Positions 45,070-53,677 of a stretch of DNA of 64,000 nucleotides are shown here, one piece after another (position 1 is the stretch's first letter; each line of letters starts with the position of its first letter). Made by a program: the position numbers and the translations under genes. Below the pieces are notes generated by a model. That model did no database searches and was not told where the DNA came from. It saw nothing but the letters and a program-made list of their open reading frames with translations. This stretch comes from an uncultured Eubacterium sp. Its GTDB lineage: Bacteria; Bacillota; Clostridia; Oscillospirales; Acutalibacteraceae. The stretch covers positions 1-64,000 of the forward strand of contig CALWID010000012.1 in the NCBI GenBank assembly GCA_944380635.1. The letters are read 5' to 3'.

Positions 45070-46146
45070 ATGCCGCAGGCTATTACGAATTTTTTTAATG
45101 AATACGGATTTTACATTAATATTGCGTTCGGCGCGCTGATATTTATTGCGTTTACGGCGTTTAGAAACAAAATATCTGTTTTTCTGCTTAAAATCATAAG
45201 CAAGATATTTTTTGCTAAAAAGCCGGATAGGCGCGACGGATTTATCAAAAGCCTTAAAAGACCGCTTTCGATATATTTTATAGTGCTTGGATTGTTTATC
45301 GGCGTTATCATAAATTATCACCACAATGCAATAGTAGGCACATTCAAGATAGTTTCAATACTGTTTGCGTGCTGGCTGCTGATAAGTTATGTTTCAGACA
45401 ATCTTGAAACGGTTTTGGGCGAAAAAAGCAAGAGTCCCGAGGTAAACAACATAGCGGTAAAATTTATTGCTAACATTTTAAAAGTGCTGACTGTATGTAT
45501 TGCGGTAGTGATGGTTATTTCAGAACTCGGGTACAACATAAACGGACTGCTGACCGGACTTGGGGTAGGCGGACTTGCTGTTTCGCTTGCGGCGCAGGAC
45601 TCCATAAAGAGTATTATATCCGGATTTGTTATAATGTTTGACCGCCCGTTTGATGTTGGCGATTTTATTGAAACCAACGAATTTTCGGGAACGGTTGAGG
45701 ACATAACTATGCGCTCTACAAGAGTGAGAAAATTGGACGACACCGTAATTGTAGTGCCGAACACCATAATTGCGGACGACCTTATCACTAACTACGCGAA
45801 ACTGAACAAGCGGCTTATTGACACAAAAATAGGGTTGCTGTATTCAACAACGGACGAAACGCTGAAAAAATGCATTGACGAAATACGCGCTTTTCTTGAA
45901 AATCACGAAAAGGTTGAAAAGAAAAACATAAGAGTAAGTTTTGTTGAATTTGACGATTCCTCGCTCAACATTGAAATAAGATGCTATGTGCTGATAACCG
46001 GACTTGAGGAATATTACGCTTTTACGGAAGAAATGAATTTTGCCGTTAAAAAGATAATTGACGAGAGCGACACTGATTTTGCTTACCCGACAAGCAGTAT
46101 TTTTATTGAGAACAATACCGCCGCGAGCGGCAGCGCGAAAGGATAA
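45070..46146 (+). CDS. MscS-family mechanosensitive channel
   Basis: About four membrane helices precede the pore helix, which is rich in Gly and Ala (GLGVGGLAVSLAAQDSIKS), followed by the MscS beta domain (FDVGDFIE, then VVVPNT) and a cytoplasmic alpha/beta vestibule. It opens under membrane tension to release solutes after osmotic downshift. At 358 residues it is larger than E. coli MscS (286) because of extra N-terminal helices. ATG follows GGAGGG. Confidence 0.94.
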   Translation: MPQAITNFFNEYGFYINIAFGALIFIAFTAFRNKISVFLLKIISKIFFAKKPDRRDGFIKSLKRPLSIYFIVLGLFIGVIINYHHNAIVGTFKIVSILFACWLLISYVSDNLETVLGEKSKSPEVNNIAVKFIANILKVLTVCIAVVMVISELGYNINGLLTGLGVGGLAVSLAAQDSIKSIISGFVIMFDRPFDVGDFIETNEFSGTVEDITMRSTRVRKLDDTVIVVPNTIIADDLITNYAKLNKRLIDTKIGLLYSTTDETLKKCIDEIRAFLENHEKVEKKNIRVSFVEFDDSSLNIEIRCYVLITGLEEYYAFTEEMNFAVKKIIDESDTDFAYPTSSIFIENNTAASGSAKG

Positions 46147-46149
46147 AAT

Positions 46150-47469
46150 ATGAAAAACATAATTTTTTATTTTTCAGACCAGCAAAGATGGGACACTGTT
46201 AACGAGGAAGTTACTCCTAATCTTATGGAACTTGCAAGCGAAGGCGTGCTGTTTGAAAACAGTTTTACCTGCCAGCCCGTATGCGGCCCGGCTCGTTCCT
46301 GCCTGCAATCGGGAATGTATGCCACCGAAACCGGCTGCTACACTAACGGAATAGCGCTGCCGAGGGATATAACGCCGCTTGCGGAATATTTTAACCGAGC
46401 GGGATACCAGACGGCGTACATAGGCAAATGGCATTTGGGCTCCGACAAATACCCGGGAATCGGCGTTCACTGCGAAAAGACGGCTGTTCCGCGCGACAGG
46501 CAGGGAAAGTATCAATACTGGCGCGCCGCGGACTGCCTTGAATTTACCTCTCACGGATATGACGGATATATCTTTGACGAAAACGGCAAAAAAATAGATT
46601 TTAAAGGATACAGGGCCGACTGCATAAATGATTTTGCGCTTGAGTTTCTTGAAAAAAGGGATAAAGATAAGCCGTTTTTTATGTTTGTGAGCCAACTTGA
46701 ACCGCACCACCAAAATGACAAAAGCCGGTTTGAGGGTTATAAGGAAACGGTTGAAAAATACAAGAACTATCCCCTGCCGGATGATTTAACTTTCCTTAAG
46801 GGTGATTACAGAGAAATGTACCCGGATTACATTTCGGCGATAAACAGGCTTGATTACAATGTTGGCAGGCTTGTTGAAAAGTTGAAAAAATTAGGGATAT
46901 ATGATGACACAATTATCATTTACACAAGCGACCACGGGTGCCACTTTAAAACAAGAAATCAGGAATACAAACGAAGCTGCCACGAAAGCAGCATACACAC
47001 TCCGCTAATCATAAAAGGCGGAGGATTTGAGGGCGGAAAAAGGGACAAACGCCTTGTCAGCCTGATAGACCTGCCGCCGACAATGCTTTCAATGGCGGGA
47101 ATAAAAACGCCTGCTAATTTTAAGGGCTACGATTTGACCAAAGAAACAAGCGACCCCGAAACACAGCGCAAATGCGTATTTATGCAGATAAGCGAAAGCC
47201 AGTGTGGCCGAGCAATAAGGACTGACAGATTTATGTATTCGGTACGGGATTTAAAACCCACGGGGTATCTGCACGAGAACAGCAGAGCGTATTTTGAAGA
47301 TTATCTTTATGACTTGAAATATGACCCGAATGAAAAGCACAATCTTGTTAAAAGCCCGAAATACTCACATGTGCGCCAAGAACTGAAATACCTGCTGCAA
47401 AAAGAAATGAGAAACGCCGGCGAAGAAACACCTGTAATATTCCCGGCAATAGTAACGCATAAAAAATAA
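46150..47469 (+). CDS. Type I sulfatase (formylglycine-dependent)
   Basis: This sulfatase has the CxPxR maturation motif as C45-G-P-A-R49 followed by the L-x-S-G signature, and metal ligands starting with Asp10 in FSDQQR. GKWHLG and the YTSDHG motif complete the active site. Cys45 must be turned into formylglycine, in anaerobes usually by the radical-SAM enzyme anSME, which is not encoded in the window. No signal peptide is seen, so it should act in the cytoplasm. At 439 residues it may act on sulfated sugars released from host or algal glycans, but the substrate is not known. It starts three bases after mscS. Confidence 0.93.
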   Translation: MKNIIFYFSDQQRWDTVNEEVTPNLMELASEGVLFENSFTCQPVCGPARSCLQSGMYATETGCYTNGIALPRDITPLAEYFNRAGYQTAYIGKWHLGSDKYPGIGVHCEKTAVPRDRQGKYQYWRAADCLEFTSHGYDGYIFDENGKKIDFKGYRADCINDFALEFLEKRDKDKPFFMFVSQLEPHHQNDKSRFEGYKETVEKYKNYPLPDDLTFLKGDYREMYPDYISAINRLDYNVGRLVEKLKKLGIYDDTIIIYTSDHGCHFKTRNQEYKRSCHESSIHTPLIIKGGGFEGGKRDKRLVSLIDLPPTMLSMAGIKTPANFKGYDLTKETSDPETQRKCVFMQISESQCGRAIRTDRFMYSVRDLKPTGYLHENSRAYFEDYLYDLKYDPNEKHNLVKSPKYSHVRQELKYLLQKEMRNAGEETPVIFPAIVTHKK

Positions 47470-47613
47470 CCCGCGCATAAAAATACAAAAATTCAGACAG
47501 GCTGTCAGTAAAGGTCTTATATAAAAAAACAGCGCCTTTACAGGCAGCCTTTTTATGCGTCAAAAAAGGCGGATTATTAAACAAATCTTTTGCACAAACG
47601 CCTTTTGAACGCA

Positions 47614-47651
47614 GAAACAGCCGCCTGCTTTCGCAGACGGCTGTTTCTTTT
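47614..47651 (+). terminator. Terminator of the sulfatase operon
   Basis: A 15-bp stem with one mismatch (47614-47628 with 47633-47647) is followed by T-rich sequence. It lies in the 213-base convergent gap and is otherwise featureless. Confidence 0.82.
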
Positions 47652-47682
47652 ACCCCTTAATTGCTGAAATCATCAGCATATA

Positions 47683-49233
47683 TTATGCCTTTTCGGATTT
47701 AACTTCCTCGTCGGCAGACTCTGAATCGTGTTTCTGAGCACGCTTTTCAATAAGTTCGTTAAGGATTCTTGTGTGTTCCTTATCCGAAAGAGCATATTTT
47801 ATTGTTGGAATTACTGAAATGAGAAGTCCTATAGCCGGCGGGATTGATACAAGGAACATCATAGCCGTTGCATAAGGCTCAAAATCGGTTTTGAAGTTTG
47901 CGCCGTTATTAAGGGCGTCTACCATAGCGGCTACATTAGCGTCTGAATAACCAACTATGGAATATACAGCAGAACTGATGATAGAAGCAACACCGGCTCC
48001 GAGTTTTGTGCAGAAAGACTGACCTGAGAAGAAGATACCGTCCGGTCTGATACCCTTTGGATTTACATATTCTTCATAGTCTACACAATCCGCAATCATA
48101 ACTGACTGCATTACATTGATTGCGCCCATTGCGCCGCCGGCCAGCAGGAATACAACAAATGCTATTGCAAGGAATACAGGCTGGTCAAGGCCGCCCTCTG
48201 CGGGGTCTGCAATTTTATAAATAACAAAGATAAGCAGGAACGGAACTGCGCCGATAACGCTGCAAAGATTATAAAACTTTTTCTTTTCAACTTTTTCTGT
48301 AATCTTAGGAACAAGCGCCATTGCAATGAACTGGCCGCCGAATACCGCGCCGCCGATAATGATAAGCTGAACGATAGCGGTGAGCATATTGCCGTTGCCG
48401 AAATAATATGTAAGAAGAGTCATGGCAACTATCATAAGAAGTTGCAGAGGAGCCCTTAGTATACTTGAAATAAGTATCTGGCGGTAAGGCTTGCACTTCC
48501 ACATAATGGTAATATTTTCTTTAAGTGTATGGCGTTCTTCCGTTTGAGGAACTCTTTCTTTACAATATCCTGCGCACTGATAAAGGACTGTTGAAATTAC
48601 AGTACATATTACAATAGCAACAATCCAGCCTTTTTGCCTTGCGTCCTGCATAGCAATCTGATTAGTTGTATCAATACCGGACTGGAACATACCGCCTACG
48701 GCATCGCCGATAGTTGTGATAAGCACCATAGCGCCGCCGACGCCTGCCGCTATACGAGCCCAGGCAAGTATCTTTGAGCGGTCTTTTTCACTTTCAGTCA
48801 TAAGAGCGGTTATGCCCCAAAGAGGTACATCACCCGCTGTGAAAGCAACATCCCACAAAAGGTAACTGATACCCATCCACGCCACAATAAGAATCTTGCC
48901 GGTGGAATCAGCCTCTGTATAAATTCCGTTGCAGAAACAAAGGATTGTGATAACGCCTACAAGCAGGGGCGTAAACATAAGATAAGGGCGGCATTTGCCC
49001 CATTTGGAATGAGTTTTATCAACAATAGTACCCATAATCGGGTCGTTAATTGCATCCCACACCTTGGCAATAGCCATTACAACGCCGATAGCCATTGCGG
49101 GAATGAAAATAACATTTTGGAAATAGAAATAAAGGCCGGTTGAAACGATATTATATATCATATTCTGACCGAGCATACCGAGAAGGTACATATTTCTTTC
49201 CTTAGCAGTATAAGTTTTGATTTGACTTCCCAT
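47683..49233 (-). CDS. GPH-family sugar:cation symporter
   Basis: This third GPH transporter has 516 residues, twelve hydrophobic segments and the signature WDAINDPIMG followed by DKTHSKWGKCRPYL near residues 60-87. It is longer than the other two because of a larger central loop and a charged C-tail. ATG follows GAGGTG. It has its own promoter and a hairpin (49264-49283) in its 5' leader. The sulfatase, ADH and sialidase-like genes around it suggest a sugar role, with the substrate unknown. Confidence 0.93.
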   Translation of the reverse strand: MGSQIKTYTAKERNMYLLGMLGQNMIYNIVSTGLYFYFQNVIFIPAMAIGVVMAIAKVWDAINDPIMGTIVDKTHSKWGKCRPYLMFTPLLVGVITILCFCNGIYTEADSTGKILIVAWMGISYLLWDVAFTAGDVPLWGITALMTESEKDRSKILAWARIAAGVGGAMVLITTIGDAVGGMFQSGIDTTNQIAMQDARQKGWIVAIVICTVISTVLYQCAGYCKERVPQTEERHTLKENITIMWKCKPYRQILISSILRAPLQLLMIVAMTLLTYYFGNGNMLTAIVQLIIIGGAVFGGQFIAMALVPKITEKVEKKKFYNLCSVIGAVPFLLIFVIYKIADPAEGGLDQPVFLAIAFVVFLLAGGAMGAINVMQSVMIADCVDYEEYVNPKGIRPDGIFFSGQSFCTKLGAGVASIISSAVYSIVGYSDANVAAMVDALNNGANFKTDFEPYATAMMFLVSIPPAIGLLISVIPTIKYALSDKEHTRILNELIEKRAQKHDSESADEEVKSEKA

Positions 49234-49317
49234 AATTCACCTCATCGAAAAAACAAAACCCGCCAACAAAAAATCGGCGGCGGTCTATTTTTCCTTTCTT
49301 TATTTTTGCCATATAGT

Positions 49318-49346
49318 ATTATAACAGTTTATTAAGATTTATACAA
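49318..49346 (-). promoter_or_regulatory. Promoter of the third GPH symporter gene
   Basis: TTGTAT (49341-49346) and TATAAT (49318-49323) are 17 bases apart, giving a leader of about 75 bases. Confidence 0.78.
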
Positions 49347-49436
49347 TTATGAAAAACCGCCAAATATTAAGCCCGTTTAATGTGTATTATGACGAAAAAA
49401 AGTTTATAAACATAAAAATTTTTCCATAAAACACAG

Positions 49437-49465
49437 AAAAAAGGCACGCCGAAACAGCGTGCCTT
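49437..49465 (-). terminator. Terminator of the iron alcohol dehydrogenase gene
   Basis: A perfect 9-bp stem (49441-49449 with 49457-49465) and seven-base loop are followed by T residues on the minus strand. Confidence 0.9.
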
Positions 49466-49512
49466 AATACCCATATGTACGGAATTAAAAACAATATTAA
49501 GAAAATGAAAAT

Positions 49513-50718
49513 TTACGCCATAAAGCGGCGGATAACACTTTCCATATCCTTATAATCCATAATAACGGGAACCGGATAGCCGGGGTTGCCCTCTTTGAGC
49601 GCTCTTGATATAAGAATAGGCAAATCCTCTTCTTTAATCATATCAAACTTATCGGGGATATTCATATCAGCGTTAAGTTTTTTAATCGCCTCAATAAACT
49701 TAACCGCCTTATCCGCCTGAGAAGCGCCGCTTATGCCGACAATATCGGCAAGTTTTGCAAGTTGCGGATATATCTTGCTGCCGTACCATTCAAGCACATA
49801 AGGCAGAATAACCGCATTTGCAAGACCGTGCGGAGTGCCGTAAAGGCCGCCCAAATTATGAGCGATGGCGTGAACATAGCCTACATAAGCACGGGTAAAC
49901 GCGCATCCGGCAAGATAAGAGCCTTTAAGCATATTGGCCCTTGCCTCATAATCCTTTCCGTTATTATAAGCCTTTTCGATATTATCGAAAATAAGTTTTG
50001 TTGCCTCTTCCGCCTGAGCTCTTGTCTGCTTAGTATTGCTTCTGCCGATATAAGCCTCAACAGCGTGAGTGAGCGCATCCATACCTGTTGTCGATGTAAT
50101 TTTCGGCGGCAAACCTACGGTAAGTTCCGGGTCAAGCACCGCAAATTTTGGACGAAGGCAGATATCGTTGATTGCGTTCTTTTCATGCGTTTCGGGATCG
50201 GTTACTACGGCGGCTACCGTTGTTTCAGAACCGGTGCCGGCTGTTGTGGGCACCGCGAAAAACGGCGGCAGTTTTTTGAGTACTTTAAGGTATCCCCTCA
50301 TCTTGCGCACGGTCTGATTCGGTTTAACAACCCTTGCGGCCGCAACCTTGGCACAGTCCATTGAAGAACCGCCGCCGAAAGCGATAAAGCCTTCGCAGCC
50401 GTTTTTAATATACATTTCGCGCGCTTCTTCTATTTCGGGGATTGTGGGATTGGGCTGAACGCCGTCATAAACGACATATTCAACGCCCGCTTCCTTAAGT
50501 TTTTCAAACATGGGGTCAAGCAAATGAAGACCCATAAGGCCTTTATCGGTAACAACAAGAACCTTATTGATACCTTTGCTCTTAATGAATTCAGGAAGTC
50601 TTAGCACGGAGCCTTTGCCCTCAAGCAGATGAGGCTCAGACCAGTCCAGGAAATTCATTGCAAGTTTGAAAGCACCCTGGTATATACGATACCAGCACTT
50701 TTTAAGTTCCCAAAGCAT
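49513..50718 (-). CDS. Iron-containing (group III) alcohol dehydrogenase
   Basis: The protein is an NAD(P)-dependent group III alcohol dehydrogenase with the nucleotide loop GGGSSMDCAK and iron ligands in MDALTHAVEAY and in HAIAHNLGGLYGTPHGLANA. The family covers 1,3-propanediol, butanol and lactaldehyde reductases; the exact substrate is not clear. At 401 residues it is standard. I use ATG 50718, six bases after AGGAGG. It is monocistronic and divergent from the sialidase-like gene. Confidence 0.93.
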   Translation of the reverse strand: MLWELKKCWYRIYQGAFKLAMNFLDWSEPHLLEGKGSVLRLPEFIKSKGINKVLVVTDKGLMGLHLLDPMFEKLKEAGVEYVVYDGVQPNPTIPEIEEAREMYIKNGCEGFIAFGGGSSMDCAKVAAARVVKPNQTVRKMRGYLKVLKKLPPFFAVPTTAGTGSETTVAAVVTDPETHEKNAINDICLRPKFAVLDPELTVGLPPKITSTTGMDALTHAVEAYIGRSNTKQTRAQAEEATKLIFDNIEKAYNNGKDYEARANMLKGSYLAGCAFTRAYVGYVHAIAHNLGGLYGTPHGLANAVILPYVLEWYGSKIYPQLAKLADIVGISGASQADKAVKFIEAIKKLNADMNIPDKFDMIKEEDLPILISRALKEGNPGYPVPVIMDYKDMESVIRRFMA

Positions 50719-50750
50719 CAAATTCCTCCTTTTCTAAAAAATTCACTAAT

Positions 50751-50779
50751 ATTTTACTAAAATTTGAGCCTTATTGCAA
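50751..50779 (-). promoter_or_regulatory. Promoter of the iron alcohol dehydrogenase gene
   Basis: TTGCAA (50774-50779) and TAAAAT (50751-50756) with 17-base spacing. Confidence 0.75.
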
Positions 50780-50807
50780 TAGAAAAAGCAAAGTTCTTGA
50801 AAAGACT

Positions 50808-50835
50808 TTGAAATATTCCTCCGTTATGGTATACT
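50808..50835 (+). promoter_or_regulatory. Promoter of the cytoplasmic sialidase-like gene
   Basis: TTGAAA (50808-50813) and TATACT (50830-50835) with 16-base spacing; a 15-position imperfect hairpin (about 50843-50893) starts right at the expected transcript start. Confidence 0.7.
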
Positions 50836-50944
50836 AAAGCAAGCGAGACAAAGCCGCGCCATAAAATTCTTTAACCTTAAACGGATTTATCTCGCCTGTT
50901 TAGAACAAATATAAAAGCAATTTTTGCGGAAAGGCGTTAGACTT

Positions 50945-52288
50945 ATGAGCGAACCACAACTTATTTTCTGCGGCAGCAGCCCGGTATATCTGAAAGAAGA
51001 ACTAACTAAAAACAGCAACAAGGCAAACGGCGGTATTGCTTTCAGGATACCGAGCCTTATTAACGCAAACGGCACGCTTATAGCGGCTATTGACAGAGCC
51101 TCCACGGGCGAGGACTGGGGATATATTGAACTTGCGATAAGGCGCAGCGAAGACGGCGGAAAAACATGGAGCGATATTGAATCCATTGCCGCTCCGCCCG
51201 CGAGGGAAACAAGAATATCGAGCGACTGCTACGCTTCCGGCTTTTACATAGACCCGTGTATGGCGGTTGCCCCGAACGGGGACATAATTATGATAGCGGA
51301 TTTCTGGCCCGAATGCATGGGGCTGCACAAAAAGAAACTGCTTGACAAAAAGAAGATACCTTACGCCCTGCTGAACGGAAGAATGCGCCCCTTAATATAT
51401 GACAGGGACGGCAGATTTTATTATGTTTCAGAGGACGGCAGCGTGCTTGACTCAAAGAAAGAAAAGACGGACTACAAAATTACAGCGCCTACCGGCTCCC
51501 TTTACCGCGGCGAAGAGTATTTGGGAAACATTTTTTTAAACGGTGCAATCGGCAAAAACGAAACCGGTGCGAAAACCACTTTCGGCGCGCCGCTGAAAGC
51601 GCCGAAAAGGTGCTATGTTTTTATGCTTAAGAGTTCCGACGGCGGAAAAACATGGAGCGAGCCGCAGGACATTACAAATATGATACTAAACGAAAACGAC
51701 GGAACATTTTTGGGCGTTGCGCCGGGTGTTGGGCTCACAACAGCAGAGGGGCGCATAATAATGCCGCTTTACTCAACTAAAAAAGGCGCCGCGTCAATAT
51801 ACAGCATAGATAACGGCGAAACCTGGCACAGAATGACGCGCTGCCCTTATTCTGAAAACCTTGACGAATGGCAGATGATTGAAACTCCGAACGGAGAAAT
51901 ACTCGGCCTTGGCAGGCAAAACGGTTTCGGCAAGACGCCTGTTTCGTTTTCAAACGACGGCTCTAAAACATGGGAAAAATGCAGCAAGACCGCTTTATAC
52001 GCTCCAAAATGCCAGAAAAGCGTTATTACGGCAAACGGATATGTATTCTGCTCACACGCAAGCAACAAAACAAGGAGCGACGGAGTTATATCCATAGGCA
52101 AACTCCGTATGATAAAAGGCAGATACACCCATATAGACTGGTTTAAGGATATTGAGATAAACAAAGGATTTTTCGCATATTCCTGCCTTACTCAGATTGA
52201 TGAGGACACCATAGGCGTGCTTTACGAATCCGAGCCAAGCAGTTATATTGAATTCAGGACTTTCAAAATAAGCGAGATATGTTCATAA
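50945..52288 (+). CDS. Sialidase family protein (GH33-like), cytoplasmic
   Basis: The N-terminal FRIP motif (residues 33-36, with Arg34 of the expected triad) is followed by Asp50 and four Asp boxes, the first at 68-75 (SEDGGKTW). This matches exo-alpha-sialidases, which release terminal sialic acid. No signal peptide is present, so it would act on internalised sugars or substrates. I use ATG 50945, eight bases after GAAAGGCG, giving 447 residues; TTG 50924 is upstream of that site. The lipoprotein at 6196 is a distant relative lacking FRIP. No sialate catabolic genes (nanA, nanE, nanK) are nearby, so activity on another sugar remains possible. Confidence 0.85.
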   Translation: MSEPQLIFCGSSPVYLKEELTKNSNKANGGIAFRIPSLINANGTLIAAIDRASTGEDWGYIELAIRRSEDGGKTWSDIESIAAPPARETRISSDCYASGFYIDPCMAVAPNGDIIMIADFWPECMGLHKKKLLDKKKIPYALLNGRMRPLIYDRDGRFYYVSEDGSVLDSKKEKTDYKITAPTGSLYRGEEYLGNIFLNGAIGKNETGAKTTFGAPLKAPKRCYVFMLKSSDGGKTWSEPQDITNMILNENDGTFLGVAPGVGLTTAEGRIIMPLYSTKKGAASIYSIDNGETWHRMTRCPYSENLDEWQMIETPNGEILGLGRQNGFGKTPVSFSNDGSKTWEKCSKTALYAPKCQKSVITANGYVFCSHASNKTRSDGVISIGKLRMIKGRYTHIDWFKDIEINKGFFAYSCLTQIDEDTIGVLYESEPSSYIEFRTFKISEICS

Positions 52289-52310
52289 TACTAAAGCGTC
52301 AAAATACCCC

Positions 52311-52339
52311 TTGCAATAAATCAGATTTTATATTATAAT
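52311..52339 (+). promoter_or_regulatory. Promoter of pheST
   Basis: TTGCAA (52311-52316) and TATAAT (52334-52339) are 17 bases apart; the T-box leader begins right after. Confidence 0.87.
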
Positions 52340-52346
52340 ATATGCC

Positions 52347-52610
52347 ATAAAGAAACGCGACGACGAAGAAAAGTAACTCGGCAGCACCTTTTTCAGAGAG
52401 CGGAGGCAGGGCTGAAACCACCGCAGAGGAATACCGGGTGAAGTTCCCTTCCGAGCGGCCGTGCCGAAAGCAATGCCATTAAGCGCGGACGAAACGAGCC
52501 CCGTTACCGGCTCAAAGAGTGTTTGCTTGGATTTTTCTTTGCAAAAATTAGGGTGGTACCGCAGGTATTTAATCATACTTGTCCCTGTTTACGGGGACAG
52601 GTATTTTTTT
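52347..52610 (+). ncRNA. T-box riboswitch (pheST leader)
   Basis: The leader has the conserved T-box core AGGGTGGTACCGC at 52550-52562 and a terminator (52577-52610). Stem I shows the AGTA loop E strand near 52366 and a candidate UUC specifier at 52444-52446 or 52449-52451 near the GTGAAG side. Uncharged tRNA-Phe would pair with the specifier and the core and let transcription pass into pheS. The context, pheS-pheT, fits a Phe specifier. Confidence 0.95.
52577..52610 (+). terminator. T-box intrinsic terminator
   Basis: A 9-bp stem with one T.G pair (52577-52585 with 52594-52602) is followed by seven T. Confidence 0.93.
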
Positions 52611-52642
52611 GTTCCCGAATCAAAACAAGAAAGGAAGATTTG

Positions 52643-53662
52643 ATGAAAACCCAACTTGAGGAAATCAGAAGCGCCGCCGCAGGCGCGCTTGACGCTGCTC
52701 AGACTCTTCAGCAAATTGAAGAGGCAAGAATCAAATACCTTGGCAAGAAAGGCGAACTGACCGCCATATTAAAGCAGATGGGCAAACTTTCGCCCGAGGA
52801 GAGGCCGGTTATAGGCCAACTTGCCAACGAGATAAGAGCGGACATTGAAAACAAAATAGCCGAAAAGAGCGCTGAAATCAAAAAAAGCGAACTTGAAAAG
52901 AAACTGCTCGGCGAGAAAATTGATGTTACCATGCCGGGCAAAATGCCGAAAATCGGCCACAAGCACCCGCTTTCAATAGTGCTTGACGAAATTAAGGAAA
53001 TATTTATGGGCATGGGATTTGACATTGCCGAGGGGCCGGAAGTTGAATACGACTACTACAATTTTGAAGCGCTCAACATTCCGAAAGACCACCCTGCGCG
53101 CGATACCCAGGACACATTTTATATTGATGACAATATCGTTTTACGCACTCAGACTTCACCTATGCAGATAAGATTTATGGAAAGCCACCAGCCGCCGTTC
53201 AGAATGATAGCGCCCGGGCGGGTTTTCCGCTCTGACGCCGTTGACGCAACGCACTCCCCTCTTTTTAACCAAATTGAGGGACTTGTTGTTGACAAGGGAA
53301 TTTCAATGGCAGACCTTAAGGGCACGCTTGAGACATTTGCAAAAAGGCTTTACGGCGAAAACACAAAGATAAGGCTGCGCCCGCACCACTTTCCGTTTAC
53401 GGAACCGAGCTGCGAAATAGATGTATCCTGCTTTAAGTGCGGCGGCAAAGGCTGCCCGATGTGCAAAGGCGAAGGCTGGATAGAGATACTCGGCGGCGGA
53501 ATGGTACACCCGAAAGTTCTTAAAAACGGCGGCGTTGACCCTGACGAGTACAGCGGTTTCGCATTCGGAATAGGCCTTGAAAGGCTTGTTATGTTCCGCT
53601 TTAACATTGATGATATGCGTTTGCTTTATGAAAACGATTTAAGATTTTTAAGTCAGTTTTAA
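52643..53662 (+). CDS. pheS: Phenylalanyl-tRNA synthetase alpha subunit
   Basis: PheS charges tRNA-Phe as part of an (alpha-beta)2 enzyme. The N-terminal coiled coil ([16 protein letters not shown]) precedes the class II core with motif 2 ([17 protein letters not shown]) and motif 3 ([13 protein letters not shown]). ATG 52643 follows GGAAG five bases upstream; the frame from 52523 begins inside the T-box and is wrong. At 339 residues it is typical. Controlled by the T-box. Confidence 0.98.
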   Translation: MKTQLEEIRSAAAGALDAAQTLQQIEEARIKYLGKKGELTAILKQMGKLSPEERPVIGQLANEIRADIENKIAEKSAEIKKSELEKKLLGEKIDVTMPGKMPKIGHKHPLSIVLDEIKEIFMGMGFDIAEGPEVEYDYYNFEALNIPKDHPARDTQDTFYIDDNIVLRTQTSPMQIRFMESHQPPFRMIAPGRVFRSDAVDATHSPLFNQIEGLVVDKGISMADLKGTLETFAKRLYGENTKIRLRPHHFPFTEPSCEIDVSCFKCGGKGCPMCKGEGWIEILGGGMVHPKVLKNGGVDPDEYSGFAFGIGLERLVMFRFNIDDMRLLYENDLRFLSQF

Positions 53663-53677
53663 GGGAGGTGCCGAAAG

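Noticed and set aside
46174..46713. Minus-strand ORF of 179 codons inside the sulfatase gene
   Set aside because: Mirror frame of a clear sulfatase; basic, low-complexity composition and no family features.
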